Origin: Pseudopyrenochaeta lycopersici
Taxonomy: Eukaryota > Ascomycota > Dothideomycetes > Pleosporales > Pseudopyrenochaetaceae
Assembly: GCA_003313425.1 (NCBI GenBank)
Contig: NHZP01000020.1
Span: 1 to 64,000, forward strand
Direction: 5' to 3'
DNA: 64,000 nt
Shown here: positions 45,258 to 58,033 of the stretch, piece by piece
Position numbering within the stretch: position 1 is the first letter of the stretch
Layout of the letters: each line of letters opens with the position of its first letter
Notes under the pieces: model-generated
The model's input: only the letters and a program-made list of their open reading frames with translations
Database searches by the model: none
Told to the model about the DNA's origin: nothing
Translations under genes and position numbers: made by a program

Positions 45258-48200
45258 TAATAGTAGATTATACAGCGCTTTAGCTCCTCTCTGTAGTTAA
45301 TACACAGTTGCTTAAGCTGTTACCTCTTAGGTGAGTTTAATAGTAAGGTAGTACTAACGTACTAGGACTAGATCCTATCCCCCCTTAGTTAAGCTTTAGG
45401 ATAGCCCTCGCACGATAGTTAATTTACAGTGCTATCCTCTACTGCTAGTTTAGCTAAAATTTTATAAGCTATTCCCCCTTAGTTAAGCTTTAGAATAGCC
45501 TAGAATTTACTAGGTTTTCTTACTAGTAACCTGTTTCGCACCTTAGTGCCTGCGCTTTGCGCTACCTAAACGCTAGAATTATTATTAATAAGACACGTCC
45601 TATTATTCCCTTCCTTAAATAGGAATACTCTAGGGATTATTCCTACTTTTACATACTACAGTCTGTGCATATGTTTTAATTGCGCGCACGTACTACCTTA
45701 AGCACGCATTTACCCTCTAAAACTTCCTAATTAGGTAATTCTCTAAACTTAGCTTGTGCACGACACTCCTAAGTATTTATCTTAGTCCTAGTAACCTTAC
45801 TTAACTAATAACACTACTTAACTAATAGTTAAATCTTAAGTCTGCTTACTAAAGCTTAAGGATTCCCTCTAGTTTTACTTTAACTTTTACTTTTACTGCT
45901 ATAGCTACTCTTACTTCTATCTAACCTTCTTTATTTAGCTTAATAGCAGACAGCTCTTATAATAAAGGGTCCTCTAGCTAGCGGCCTAAATTTTAAGCCT
46001 ATTAGAAAGACGACGCGTTAGCTAAAACACAGGCGGCTCGTAATTAACTTAGGGAAAAGGCTTATTAACGCTAGGAGAAGAATAAGAATAAGGCTATAGA
46101 GGATTCAGAACTAGTTATCTTAGAAAACCCTGTTATTAAAGACGTAGAGTACCCTGAATTTACGCTGACAAGCTCCCGCGCCAACTTATTAACTAAGGAA
46201 GTTAATCTACATTCCTTCTCTCGCAATACAACACAGCGTGCTAAGAGAGCTTATTAGATGCAGCTACGTAAGGAAGCTGCTAATCTAGGTCTCTCTAAGA
46301 ACTTTAATAACTATCTTCCTCTAGGTAGCCTTCTAGGTTTGCTACTATCTATAAGCTTAAGTCTACCTACTTTTATTCAGCGATTGGCACCCTTAGGCAT
46401 CTAGCTTATAAAGAACTACCCTAGTAAGTTCTTAAGCCTTAAGCCTACGCAACTTACACGCCTAATAATACTGTTTAGGTATACCCTGCATACTCTTAAT
46501 AAGGATAAGAAGTTATTAGAGATACACTACCTTAACGCTTCTACTCTGAAGCAGGAACTAACTAAATAATAACGCAGCTTTACTTAATAAAAGGATAAGC
46601 TAGTTAAAGAATATAATAAGCTTAGCAAGTAGTAGAATAAGCTCGTCGCTAACTACAAGACCTTAGAAGGTTTATTATAAGAAATTAAGAACGAGCGTAA
46701 CTCTGCGTTGCGCAACTGTCTGTTATCTAGCTCTCCTAAGGTTTTAGGCCTTACTAGACTTACTCTATTGTAGCTAGCCTTAGGAGCTACAAATAAGCTT
46801 CTGCTAGGAGGAATAAGTACGCCTACACGAATCCTCCTATAAGGTAACGCAGCAGGTAGTATTCTTAATAAGTTTAGTTCCTCTTAGCGTGTTCTGCTCT
46901 CGACTAACCTTCCTCTTACTCGCGAATACTAAATATCCCTAGGCGATATAGTAACGCTAAGCCCTTATCTAACTAAGCTCTACTATAAGATTAAGGGGTT
47001 ATATTAGTTCTTATCTATAAAGAATAAGTAAATTTAGGTGCCTTTAGTGTACTCTAGGGGTCCTAATCTTTATAGGTAGATTATAAAGATACTTAACTAT
47101 TTTAAAAATAACGGGTTAGACTAGTAATATAACAATATACGAGTATAATTTATCTTTTAAGCTACTAGCGGTTCTGCTTAAACCTTGCTACGAGAGCCTA
47201 ATAGGTTTTTATGTTAATATAAGGACGACTTTAAGTGTTTTTATGTCCTTAACTCTATCTTTAGTAACTGTAACTACTATGTTATAGCAGAATAGTAATA
47301 TAATGCTTTAGTCTTCCTAGAACGTAGCTTACTAGAATACCCTACTACAGTTAAAGTATAGGCTCTGTTCTAGACAGAGTTTAATACTATTACTACTTAG
47401 CTTAGATAGATTGCTGTAACTTAAGTGTATAAGCTTTAGGCTAAGCTTCTAGGCTATCTCTAACAGAGCCTTAGCAGCGCGCCCGCTGTCTATACCGCTG
47501 CTAACTTCTAATCTCTTTACAATATAATTAATAATGCATGTTAGAGCTACGACCTCTAGCAATTGCCTTAGTATCTCGCTAATTAAACAAAGGGGCGTAA
47601 CGCGCTAGCCAGACTAAGCCTGGCACTGCCTTGTAAATTTGTTCTAAGGACGGCGGCGGATAAGCCTATTAAGAAAGCTAGTGAGCCTGCTCTAGGCCTA
47701 CGTCTGTCGTTTAAAGACAATAGAATAGGTGACTATAAGCTAGCTAACGGTCCTAAGCCTTATAACGCGGACCCTAGCTGTAACTAGTATTAAGGAAATC
47801 CGCGCGGTAACCTAGCTACTAATCGTTACGTGCACGTAAGCCTAGAGACTAGTAACTCTAACTATAAAGAAGCCTCTAACAGCGACAGTAATAAAGCTAA
47901 GGACGTTGTTTATTTAGGGGAAGAGTAACCCTAGATAAAAGTCCTTTATCTAGGGTTAATAATTAGTCTTAGGAAACTGCGCTAGCTGCTACTTACTAGG
48001 GCGGTATACATAAGCCTGTAGCGCAGGTACTCCTGCGACGCACGTAGGCTGTCTGGAAAGATAAGCTGTGTCTAGACAGCTTAGACTAGTTCGCTTTCTT
48101 AAGCATAATTAGATAATAAGAAAACGCCCCCTACGTCGCCTAGACATTAGTAGATAACAGGGCAGATACAAACTTTATCTTACAGCAGTTCCTCTAGCTC

Positions 48201-51200
48201 ACCTAGGGGTTCTAACTAATTCCTCTTATTACGCCTATTATGTGCGAAGGATATAAAGGCGTTACTTTAGAATCTATTACTTATAGGGTTAAATTTTATA
48301 TAAAAATTAATTCCTACTTTAAGTATACTTCTGCCTATATTCTTAACTAGTATAGGGCCTTTAACCTAGTATTAGGATTCTGCTAGAAGAAACTATACGC
48401 ACTACGCTTTAATTACTATTAGAGTATAATTAAATTCCCTAACGTATACTACTAAACAGAATACTAGTAATACTTATATATACTATAAGTTATCTACGAG
48501 CGAGCTACGCCTAACGCCTCTACACAGCCTAGTTCCTCTATAGATAGCAGGAATAAAGGTAAGACTAGCTAATAATAGGTAAAGTTAGATACTGCAGCCC
48601 TAGTAAAGCTAGACGACAAATACTAAGTACTATATTAGTAAACTAAACCTGCGGTAGGTATTAAGGTTATCTTACTAAGAGCTATTTAGGCGTTTACTAA
48701 ACAGAAAAACTACCCTCTATTTATAATAGTTTATTACTTACTACTAGGAGCGTTATAGAAAATCTGTTACGTAGCAGCATAAAAGGACTATAATAAGTTC
48801 TTTAACCCTCCTAAGGAAGTCTTGTTAAAAGATATCCTGCCTCCGCACCTACTTAAGGAATATACCTTAATTATTCCTGTATTTAATAAAGCAGCTGTAG
48901 CTAAGCTCTTAGATTACTTAGAATATAACTACGAGATTAAGCTTAAGCTAGGAGCTAAGGTGCCTAATTATTAAGTAAGACTATTTTCTAGTAAACAGTT
49001 TAAAGCTATTAAGTAATATATTTAGGAGATAGAGGCCTAGGATTTTATCTTCTAGGGACCCTCTACTACACGAAATAACTTACTTATTATTACTAAACCT
49101 AGTAGTAGTATCTAAGTCTGCGTAGATTATTAAGACCTTAATAAAGCCTCTGTTAAGGATTAATACCTAATTCCTTTCTTCTATAAGACTTTAGCTAAGC
49201 TTAATAAAGCTGTTATCTTTTCTAAATTTAATATTATGCACGCTTTTTATTAAATTCGCATGAAGCCTAGTTTAGAGTAGCTTACTGCCTTCTCTACGCG
49301 TTAGGGCACTTATTAATACCGCGTAATGCTTATAGGCCTCTGTAATACTCTAGCTACGTTTTAAAGGGTAATTAATAGCGCTCTTTTTAAGTACCTTAAT
49401 AAGTTTTGTACTGCCTATCTAGATAATATCTTAGTTTTCTTAGAATTAGTAGAAGCCTATATAGAGTATGTAAAAAAGGTGCTTACGCGCCTTAAGGAAA
49501 AAGGGTTCTATGTAGACCTGCGTAAATTAGAATTTTACACAGACTGTATTAAGTTCCTAGGTATAATAATTATAAATAAGGGTATTAAAATTAACCCTAA
49601 GAAGATTAAGGCTGTACAGTAATAGGAAATACTAAAGACTACCTAAGATATGCTCGCTTTCCTTAGGTACACTAGCTTCTCCCAGCGCTTTATTAAAGGC
49701 TACTTAAAGATAGCGTTACCGCTCACACGCCTTATTAAGGCTACTATTATAGAAAAGAAAAGTAGTAATCCTAATAAACCTGCTTATAAGAAGGTTTATT
49801 ATAAGCTAATTATATAGGGGGAGAAGGAAGTAAAAGCTTTTAAGGCTCTTAAAGTAGTATTTTGTGTAGGCGTAGTATTAAAGTATTTTAATCCTACTAA
49901 GTAAATCTATATCTTTACTAATATGTTAAGATAAGTATTAGGCAGGGTTATAAAGTAATATAATAATAAAGACGTCCTATAACCTGTTACTTTCTTTTTA
50001 AAGAAACACTCCCTAGCAGAGTGTAACTATAACATCTATAATCTTAAACTTATAGTAATTATATAGGTATTTAAGGAATAGGAGCCTAAACTTATAGGCT
50101 CTTCTTAACTAATATAGGTAATAACAGACTATAAGAACCTAGAATAGTTTATAATAACTAAAAAACTTAGCTAATAGTAAGTATAGTAGTCCTTATTTCT
50201 TAGCTAGTTTAACTTTAAGATTATCTATACCCCTAGGAAAACTAACAGTAAAGCAGACGCTTTAAGCTGTTAACCTTAAGATACCCTAACAGACGCAGAA
50301 GACCCTTATTATAGTACACGGGCTACTATTCTTAGACCTTAAGTACTCTCCCTAGGCATGTAACTAGCAGTTGTAACAGCCTTACGCGCCTTAGCCCTTA
50401 GTTAACCTAAGTCCCTGGACTAAATATCCTAGGAACAAGCTAAGGTAGTGTAATTTTGCTTTACCCGCGCTTATAAAACAGACTTTCCTATAGAATTTAA
50501 TAATAATAATAATAATCTTACGCCTATTAACAGTATAATAGATCCTTTACTACCTTATTACGAGGATAACTATTAGTTAACAGAAGAAATCCTAGACGCC
50601 GCGTACGCCGACAACGCTATAGCTAAAAAGGCCTTCAAAGCTATTAATACAGAAACTACTAAATTACTATTATAGTTTTATAAGAATAGCTACTATTTCT
50701 CTGCTACAGACCTGTTAAGCATAGGTAAAGGAGCTTCCTAACGCCTGTGGATAGACAAGACTAGGCTTTACGTGCCTCCTAACCTACAGTTACGCTAACG
50801 CATTATAGAGTTATATTACAACTATTAAATTACTAGTTATAAGGGCCCTTATAACACGTTCTTCCTTATATACTTATAGTATTACTAGCTAAAGATATAC
50901 CTGTTAATTAAATAGTATTATAACGCGTGCGCTACTTGTCGCTGAATAAAAAGCCCTTAGGACAGTAAGCATAGTTACTTGCGGCTACTGCTAGTGCCTT
51001 ATAGACGCTAGACAGAAATTTTAGTTAATTTTATTTAAGATTTACTTACCTCTTAGCTAGATAGCTGTACTTTTAAGAATATCCTTATTATTATAGACCG
51101 CCTCACGAAAAGATAGCATTTTTTTCCTACGTATAGCTATACTATAGCTGAAGCCGCTAAGTACTTTATAGAAGTCTTTAAATTATATGGCATTCCCCTT

Positions 51201-52230
51201 AGTATTATCTCTAACTATAGTTTAAATTTCGTTAGTTAGTTTTAGAGGCGGGTCTGTAAGCGACTGCGTATCTAACAGCGCTTGTCAACAGCCTATTACC
51301 CTAAATCAGACAGGCAGACTAAGCGGGTAAATTAAGCCTTAGAAATTTATCTTTATTAGTACATTAACTACGCGCAAACTAACTAGGCTACCTAGCTTTA
51401 CGTCGCTGAGTTTCAGGCTAATAATACAGTTAACGCCTCTACAGGCATAACACCATTCTTTGCAGATCTTGGATATTACCCTCGCAGTAGCATACACCTA
51501 GGGGAAAACCGCGACGAAAAGCTTAGTAGCGCCGCAGCTAGTAATAAAATCTAGGCAGACGAGCTTATAAACACCTATGCAGACCTAGTTACTTATTTAT
51601 AAGAATAAATACTATAGGCTTAATAAGAATAAGCTTACTACGCTAACACCTCTTACTAATTAGTACTAAAGTACGCTGTTAGAGACTAAGTTATAGTTAA
51701 CACGATTAATTAGTCTACTAAATAGGAATTAAAGAAGCTAGACCTTAAGTGGGTAGGGCCTTACAGCGTTACAAGAGTCGTGCATAACAGCTAGGCGTAT
51801 TAATTAGACCTTCTACTAGACATGTTAGGCAGCAGAGTTTTTTCTATATTTTACCCTAAGCTTCTTTAGCCTACGCCCTTAAAAGGGCTTCTAGATTAAG
51901 CGCCAGCTTAGCTAGTAGCTGTTAAGGTAATTAATCCTAATAGTAAGGTTTAAGATAAGTAGCTTATTAATAATTTTCTTAATTACTAGTAAACTAGCGT
52001 TAAAGGCTGCTAAAAGCGCGAGTAGCAGTACCTGATTAAATAGACTGGATACCTAAAACCTACCTAGCACCCAGCGACTAAGTACCCTGACAACTATAAC
52101 GCTTATCTGTTTTATTAGCAACAGCCTAATAAGCCTAAGCCACCTACTTGTTATATACCTCTAAATTAGTTACTACTTAACAAGGATAGGCTAGCTGCAG
52201 AAGAGTATCTCAGCGGTGACAAAGGTATCT
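45258..52230 (+). pseudogene. Gypsy H gag-pol, destroyed by RIP
   Basis: A leader of about 650 bp holds two copies of a CTTAGTTAAGCTTTAGRATAGCC block (about 45381 and 45477). Gag runs from about 45940 to 47930 (EFTLTSSRANLLTKEVNLHS near 46155). The protease starts near 48149 with VDNRADTNF, where VDSGAD is expected. RT and RNase H cover about 48900-50300; the active-site motif at 49416-49427 reads YLDN. Integrase covers about 50800-51500 (TPFFADLGYYPR near 51450). The C-terminus at about 51990-52110 (YLIKQTGYLKPTQHPATKYP) resembles a chromodomain-like tail. Stops are TAG or TAA. Confidence 0.9.
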
Positions 52231-52673
52231 AAGAAGTTTTACTCAAGTTAGCGCGCCTTAATTTGCCTCAATTTGCGCGCCTCTAGCCTTAATTTACGCG
52301 CCTTCAGCCTTAATTCGCGCATCTATAGCCTTAAGATTGCCCGCCTTCGCCCTTACTCTGCGCAGTGCGCCTTGCTTTACGCGCTACGTCTAGGGACCTT
52401 GCAACTAAACGAAAATTACAAAGGTTACTCCTATATATATCATATAAAGGTCTTTAGGTTCTATTTTCGCGTCGCGGGGTAGAAGTGTTAGGAAACACCT
52501 TAGAGCTTAGTAATTTTGTATAGGAAACCGTTTAGACATGCGCAGCGCTATATAAAGCCTATTGCCGGATTTACTAAGTTAGAGGGACTTAGTAGTAAAT
52601 AGTTTTCTTATATTTTATCTTAAATTTTTGTCTCTTAGTTTAGAGGCCCTTACTATTTTGAAGGGGGGGGTCG

Positions 52674-52975
52674 TGTTAGGGTTCAATCCTTTTAGGTTAC
52701 TAGACGCAGGTGAAAGGGTTCAATCCTTCCAAGTTACTAGACGCAGGTGAAAGGTAACGATCCTGCCAAGTTACTAGACGCAGGTAAAAGGTAACTATTA
52801 CCTCTTACCTTTCACTAAGCTAGGTAACTGGATCGGGACTAGCCTGCTCTAGCTTATGTATATAGGCAGCACCTCTCCCCCGAAGGTGAGAGGTATCTGC
52901 TATTTTGTCCATTTCCTTTTAAATTGAGTTTCTTTAACTAAGACCGTCCTAACTGTGCGTGTTGACTGCCTTACA
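52674..52975 (+). repeat. 3' LTR of element H
   Basis: The LTR is 302 bp with three 37-bp units. The inner start is changed to TGTTAGGGTTC and the outer end keeps GTGTTGACTGCCTTACA. Confidence 0.93.
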
Positions 52976-52980
52976 AGTAG

Positions 52981-55538
52981 CTAGGTTACCGCGCGGATTT
53001 CCTTAATACTAGTTACGGCTGGGGTCCGCGTTGTAAGGCTTAGGACCGTTAGCTAGCTTGTAGTTACCTATTCTATTGTCTTTAAACAACAGACGTAGGC
53101 CTAGAGCAGGCTTACTAGCTTTCTTAATAGGCTTATCCGCCGCTGTCCTTAGAACAAATTTACGAGGCGGTGCTAGGCTTAGTCTAGCTAGCGCGTTACG
53201 CCCCTTTGTTCAATTGGCGAGATACTAAGGTAATTGCCAGAGGTCGTAGCTCTGATATGCATTATTAATTATATTATAAAGAGATTAGAAGTTAGTAGCA
53301 GTATAGACAGCAGGCGCGCTGCTAAGGCTCTGTTAGAGATAGCCTAGAAGCTTAGCCTAAAGCTTATACGCTTAAGTTACGGCAATCTATCTAAGCTAAG
53401 TAGTGATAGCGTTAAACTCTGTCTAGAACAGAGCCTATACTTTAACTATAGTAGGGTATTCTAGCGAGCCACGTTCTAGGAAAACTAAAGCATTATATTG
53501 CTGTTCTGCTGTAACGTAGTAGTTACAGTCGCTAAAGATAGAGTTAAGGATATAAAAATACTTAAAGTCGTCCTTATATTAATATAAAAACCTATTAGGC
53601 TCTTACAGTAAGGTTTAAGCAGAACTGCTAGTAGCTTAAAAGATAAATTATACTTGCATGTTATTATATTACTAGTCTAACCTATTATTTTTAAAATAGT
53701 TAAGCATCTTTATAATCTACCTATAAAGATTAGGACTCCTAGAGTACACTAGAGGCACCTGAATTTACTTATTCTTTATAGATAAGAACTAATATAACCC
53801 CTTAATCTTATAGTAGAGCTTAGTTAGATAAGGGCTTAGTATTACTATATCGCCTAGGGATATTTAGTATTTGCGAGTAAGAGGAAGGTTAGTTAAGAGC
53901 AGAATACGCTGAGGGGAACTAAACTTATTAAGAATACCGCCCGCTGCGTTACCTTGTAGGAGGATTCGTGTAGGCGTACTTATTCCTCCTAGCAGAGGCT
54001 TATTTATAGCTCCTAGGGCTAGCTGTAATAGAGTAAGTCTAGTAAGGCCTAAAACCTTAGGAGAGCTAGATAACAGCTAGTCGCGCAACGCAGAGTTACG
54101 CTTATTCTTAATTTCTTATAATAAACCTTCTAAGGTCTTATAGTCAGCAACGAGCTTATTCTACTGCTTACTAAGCTTATTATATTCTTTAACTAGCTTA
54201 TCCTTTTATTAAGTAAAGCTACGTTATTATTTAGTTAGTTCCTGCTTTAAAGTAAAAGCGTTAAGGTAGTGTATCTCTAATAACTTCTTATCCTCGTTAA
54301 GAGTATATAGGGCACACCTAAATAGTATTGTTAGGCGTATAAGTTGCGTAGGCTCAAGGCTTAAGAACTTACTAGGGTAGTTCTTTACAAGCTAGATACC
54401 TAAGGGTGCCAATCGCTAAATAGAAGTAGGTAGACTTAAGCTTATAGATAGTAGCAAACCTAGAAAGCTACCTAGAGGAAGATAGTTATTAAAGTCCTTA
54501 GAGAGACCTAGATCAGCAGCTTCCTTACGTAGCTGTATCTAATAAGCTCCCTTAGCACGCTGTGTTATATCGCGAGAGAAGGAATATAGGTTAACTTCCT
54601 TAGTTAACAAGTTAGCATAGGAGCTTATTAGAGCAAATTTAGGGTACTCTACGTCTTTAATAACAGGGTTTTCTAAGATAACTAGTTCTAAATCTTTTAT
54701 AGCCTTATTCTTATTCTTCTCTTAGCGTTAATAAGCCTTTTTCCTAAGTTAATTATAAGCTGCCTGTGTTTTAGCTAACGCGTCGTCTTTCTAATAGGCT
54801 TAAAATTTGGGCCGCTAGCTAGAGGACTCTTTGTTATAAGAGCTATCTACTATTAGGCTAAATAAAGAAGGTTAGATAGAAGTAAGAGTAGCTATAGCAG
54901 TAAAAGTAAAAGTTAAAGTAAAACTAGAAGGAATCCTTAAGCTTTAGTAAGCAGACTTAAGATTTAACTATTAGTTAAGTAGTATTATTAGTTAAGTAAG
55001 GTTACTAGGACTAGGATAAATACTTAGGAGTGTTATATACAGGCTAAGTTTAGAGAATTACCTAATTAGGAAGTTTTAGAGGGTGAATACGTGCTTAAGG
55101 CGGCACGTGCGCGCAATTAAAACACACGTACAAACTGTAGTATATAAAAGTAGGAATAATCCCTAAAGTATTCCTATTTAAGGAAGGGAATAATAGGACG
55201 TGTCTTATTAATAATAATCCTAGCGTTTAGGTAGCGCAAAGCGCAGGCACTAAGGTGCGAAACAGGTTACTAGTAAGAAAACTTAGCAAATTCTAGGCTA
55301 TTCTAAAGCTTAACTAAGAGGGAATAGCTTATAAAATTTTAGCTAAACTAGTAGTAGAGGATAGCACTGTAAATTAACTATCGTGCGAGGGCTATCCTAA
55401 AGCTTAACTAAGGGGGGATAGGATCTGGTCCTAGTACGTTAGTACTACCTTACTGTTAAACTTACCTAAGAGGTAACAGCTTAAGTAACTGTGTGTTAAC
55501 CACGGAGAGGAGCTAAAGCGCTGTATGATCTGCTATTA
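52981..55538 (-). pseudogene. Gypsy G gag and leader
   Basis: This reverse-strand counterpart of H 45258-47820 holds the leader with the two GCTTTAGRATAGCC blocks (about 55290-55430) and gag up to the H insertion. It is broken by TAG and TAA stops. Confidence 0.85.
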
Positions 55539-55877
55539 TGTAAGGCAGTTAACACGCACAGTTAGGACGGTCTTAGTTAAAGAAACTCAATTTAAAAGGA
55601 AATAGACAAAATAGCAGATACCTCTCACCTTCGGGGGAGAGGTGCTGCCTATATACATGAGCTAGAGCAGGCTAGTCCCGATTCAGTTACCTAGCTTGGT
55701 GAAAGGTAAGAGGTAACAGTTACCTTTCACCTGCGTCTAGTAACTTGGCAGGATCGTTACCTTTCACCTGCGTCTAGTAACTTGGCAGGATCGTTACCTT
55801 TCACCTGCGTCTAGTAACTTGGAAGGATTGAACCCTTTCACCTGCGTCTAGTAACCTGAAAGGATTGAACCCTGACA
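55539..55877 (-). repeat. 5' LTR of element G
   Basis: The LTR is 339 bp with four 37-bp units. The outer (right) end GATTGAACCCTGACA is unmutated; the inner (left) end reads GCAGTTAACACGC against GCAGTCAACACGC in the 3' LTR. Confidence 0.92.
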
Positions 55878-58033
55878 CTATGCAGTCTGCTAGAAACAAA
55901 GGTAAGTATAGAGCCTAATTAAAAGTAATAAATAAAATAGTCTAAAATCTTATTAAATTGACGTAGCTAATGCACTAGCTACTTTGCAAAATCTTAGTTT
56001 TGAAGTAAATTATCGTGGTCTGTGGTGCATAGTGCATGATGTTGAGATCTCTCGCATCTCTAAGTCTTATCACCAAATTTCGCTGACAAAGGAAACCTAT
56101 CATCACCTGATTGCCCAGGTACCCTGTGCAACGGCACAATAGTAATTACTATTACTAAAGGTCGATAGTAAAAGTAATTACTATTACTAAAAAGTGGCAA
56201 CCCTGCTTACAGTTAACCTTAATGTTAGCTTATAGGATCTTTATAATATTACAGGTGTTAAATAGATAAATTGCTGCTAAGCAGTAAGAGGGCGCCACCC
56301 CTTTATATATTCTCGCTAAACACTAGCTATTATAGGCTAATATGGGCCAGGTTAGGCGGGGTCTACCTATAGGGCTGACATGTGCTCCTTATCCCGATTA
56401 GTTCTCTTAGGCTTAGCACGTAATCTAGAGAAACGCTATAGTTGCATAAAAGTGAATATGGAAATAAATGAAGATGAGCTGTTCTGATGAAACCGACGTT
56501 GCCTAGCAGAGGTCGAATTATAATTGTACTTGGGCGCTCGCGCTTCCCCGGTGCTCCGCAGGAGAGCAACATAAAGCCGAGCACATTCGAAGTAGTTACT
56601 ATTCTACCTCATTAAGATACTGTGTTGGGTTTATTCTGATCTCATCGCTGATGAAAACTTCGCTGCACAAAGAACTACGGCCTAAACCATCGTCATGACG
56701 AGGAAGTTCAGGCGTCTTTGAGAGACTAGTCTGGCGTGGTAGTGTTCCATGTTAGAGATCTAAATACCAGAACAAGAAAAAGTAGAGCGCACCCACGGTG
56801 CTAAATTGATCTTCATTACTCTTCTCTTGTGCCACATACTACTACCGCAGCTGGAACAAGACGAAGCAGACGAGGAGTACGATTGTCCATCCGACGTAAA
56901 AAGAAAACAAAAACACGCTGTCAATGTCAAAGTGCTGCGTGTTTGTAGTTCTTGCCATAGTGCCAATATTACCCACATGTTGCACTGAGACAGTGAGATC
57001 GAAAGTGGGAACCTCGAGCGGCTGCACATATACTAAGCCTGAATAGAGACTTTCTGGTGGTCTGGTTCTGGTGACCGCCTTTTTTGCTAAGCATGACAAT
57101 GCACTATAAATGCTCGAGGCACTTTGCTTCCTGTGTTGGAGCCACGATCTCGTGTTATAAAAGGCGCTCTGCTCGTGTCGTAACGTCTCTGTGGTCATTG
57201 GTGACCGAATTTTATCAAAAGCACAAGATCAAGATCGTCTCGTAGAGTGCCTACTGGTTGGAGATTGATTGGAAGTAGTTGACAGTGTTAGAGTGAGCAC
57301 GTTTTGCGATCACGTTAATGAATCGCTGGAATGATGAGGAGATTTAACAAGCCGAAACGAGCGATATATCGATATTTGAGCAGCCGTTCTTTAAGCTTCA
57401 TGAAGGTTATTTTCAGCCTCGTGAGTTCACCGGGAAGCAATAACTCGACAAAAGCGAACGGGAAGCTCTGTTTTCGGTGTCATGTTTTTGTATATGTTAT
57501 ATTACAATCGCATTTTGATCCATGACTTGAGCCTGGAAAGCTCATGGATTCCCGAAAGCCGTGCGTTGTGTGGATGGGCCGGAAAGATCTATCGCCATCC
57601 CTCTGCAACATGCTTGTGGTAAAGCCTGACCTGTCAGACTTTGGCATCGGCATTGACATGTCATCGTTGGAATCGAAGACACGCGATGCGGAGAGACACG
57701 TGAGTATGGTGTCATGGAGAAGTTTGTGAGTGCCTGAGTCAGCATTTGGTTTAGCGGCTGCCATGCTGACTAGGGCTGTGGTTGCTTCCTTACTCACGCC
57801 GCTGGAGCTGGAAAGAAGCCGGTGGAAGGCGAGTGTATTCTACACTTGTCATATACCCTCGACTTAGCCTCCTGAACACACCACTTACTTTACCTATCGC
57901 CCATTTACTGCACCTTTGATCGTCTTATGGCTCGGAGCCATCCATGACGATCCATAGCTGCCTTTGTCGGCCGGTCTCGCTACTCTTCACCATCACAGAA
58001 AGACGTTCCTAGAGAGCCATCGTAGCTGCCATC
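55878..58033. other. Intergenic region between transposon block and HECT gene
   Basis: The first 90 bp are AT-rich, then composition becomes normal. Apart from the hAT end at 56140-56205 I see no recognisable element. A minus-strand ATG frame of 118 codons (56842-57198), with a hydrophobic stretch near its end, and several 60-100-codon frames show no family feature and are not called as genes. The 150 bp before the HECT start are pyrimidine-rich (for example CACTTACTTTACCTATCGCCC), common in fungal promoters. Confidence 0.5.
56140..56205 (-). mobile_element. hAT terminal remnant outside the AT-rich block
   Basis: It ends GTGGCAACCCTG at 56194-56205. Read in reverse it matches the left end of the hAT element at 28644 (CAGGGTTGCC, then TTTTTAGTAATAGTAATTAC). 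It holds two AGTAATTACT-type palindromes. No second end or 8-bp duplication is found nearby, so it is a fragment or a very short derivative. Confidence 0.6.

Larger units (their letters stand above)
44956..52975 (+). mobile_element. Ty3/Gypsy retrotransposon H, inserted in G in opposite orientation
   Basis: The 8020-bp element has two 302-bp LTRs (44956-45257 and 52674-52975) and a perfect 5-bp duplication AGTAG (44951-44955 and 52976-52980). The uninterrupted site can be read in H itself at about 47797-47845, with a single copy of the 5 bp, because G and H are the same family. The purine run AAGGGGGGGGTCG precedes the 3' LTR. Confidence 0.94.
39765..55877 (-). mobile_element. Ty3/Gypsy retrotransposon G, split by H of the same family
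   Basis: The LTRs are at 39765-40140 (3', 376 bp) and 55539-55877 (5', 339 bp). A 5-bp duplication CTATG flanks it (39760-39764 and 55878-55882). The LTRs differ by one 37-bp repeat unit. Own length without H and its duplication is 8088 bp. The purine run GAAGGGGGGGGTCG (reverse strand) abuts the 3' LTR. The right end of G is the edge of the AT-rich block. Confidence 0.93.

Noticed and set aside
52273..52482. Plus-strand frame of 69 codons
   Set aside because: It arises from short repeats in the 3' non-coding region of element H; the same repeats occur in G without a matching frame.
56842..57198. Minus-strand ATG frame of 118 codons with a hydrophobic C-terminal segment
   Set aside because: No recognisable domain and no homology cue, and overlapping frames of similar length exist on both strands. 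Transcript data would be needed before calling a gene.
57480..57797. Minus-strand frame of 105 codons upstream of the HECT gene
   Set aside because: It starts with GTG, not ATG, has no known features and overlaps two other frames. It is probably promoter or 5' sequence.
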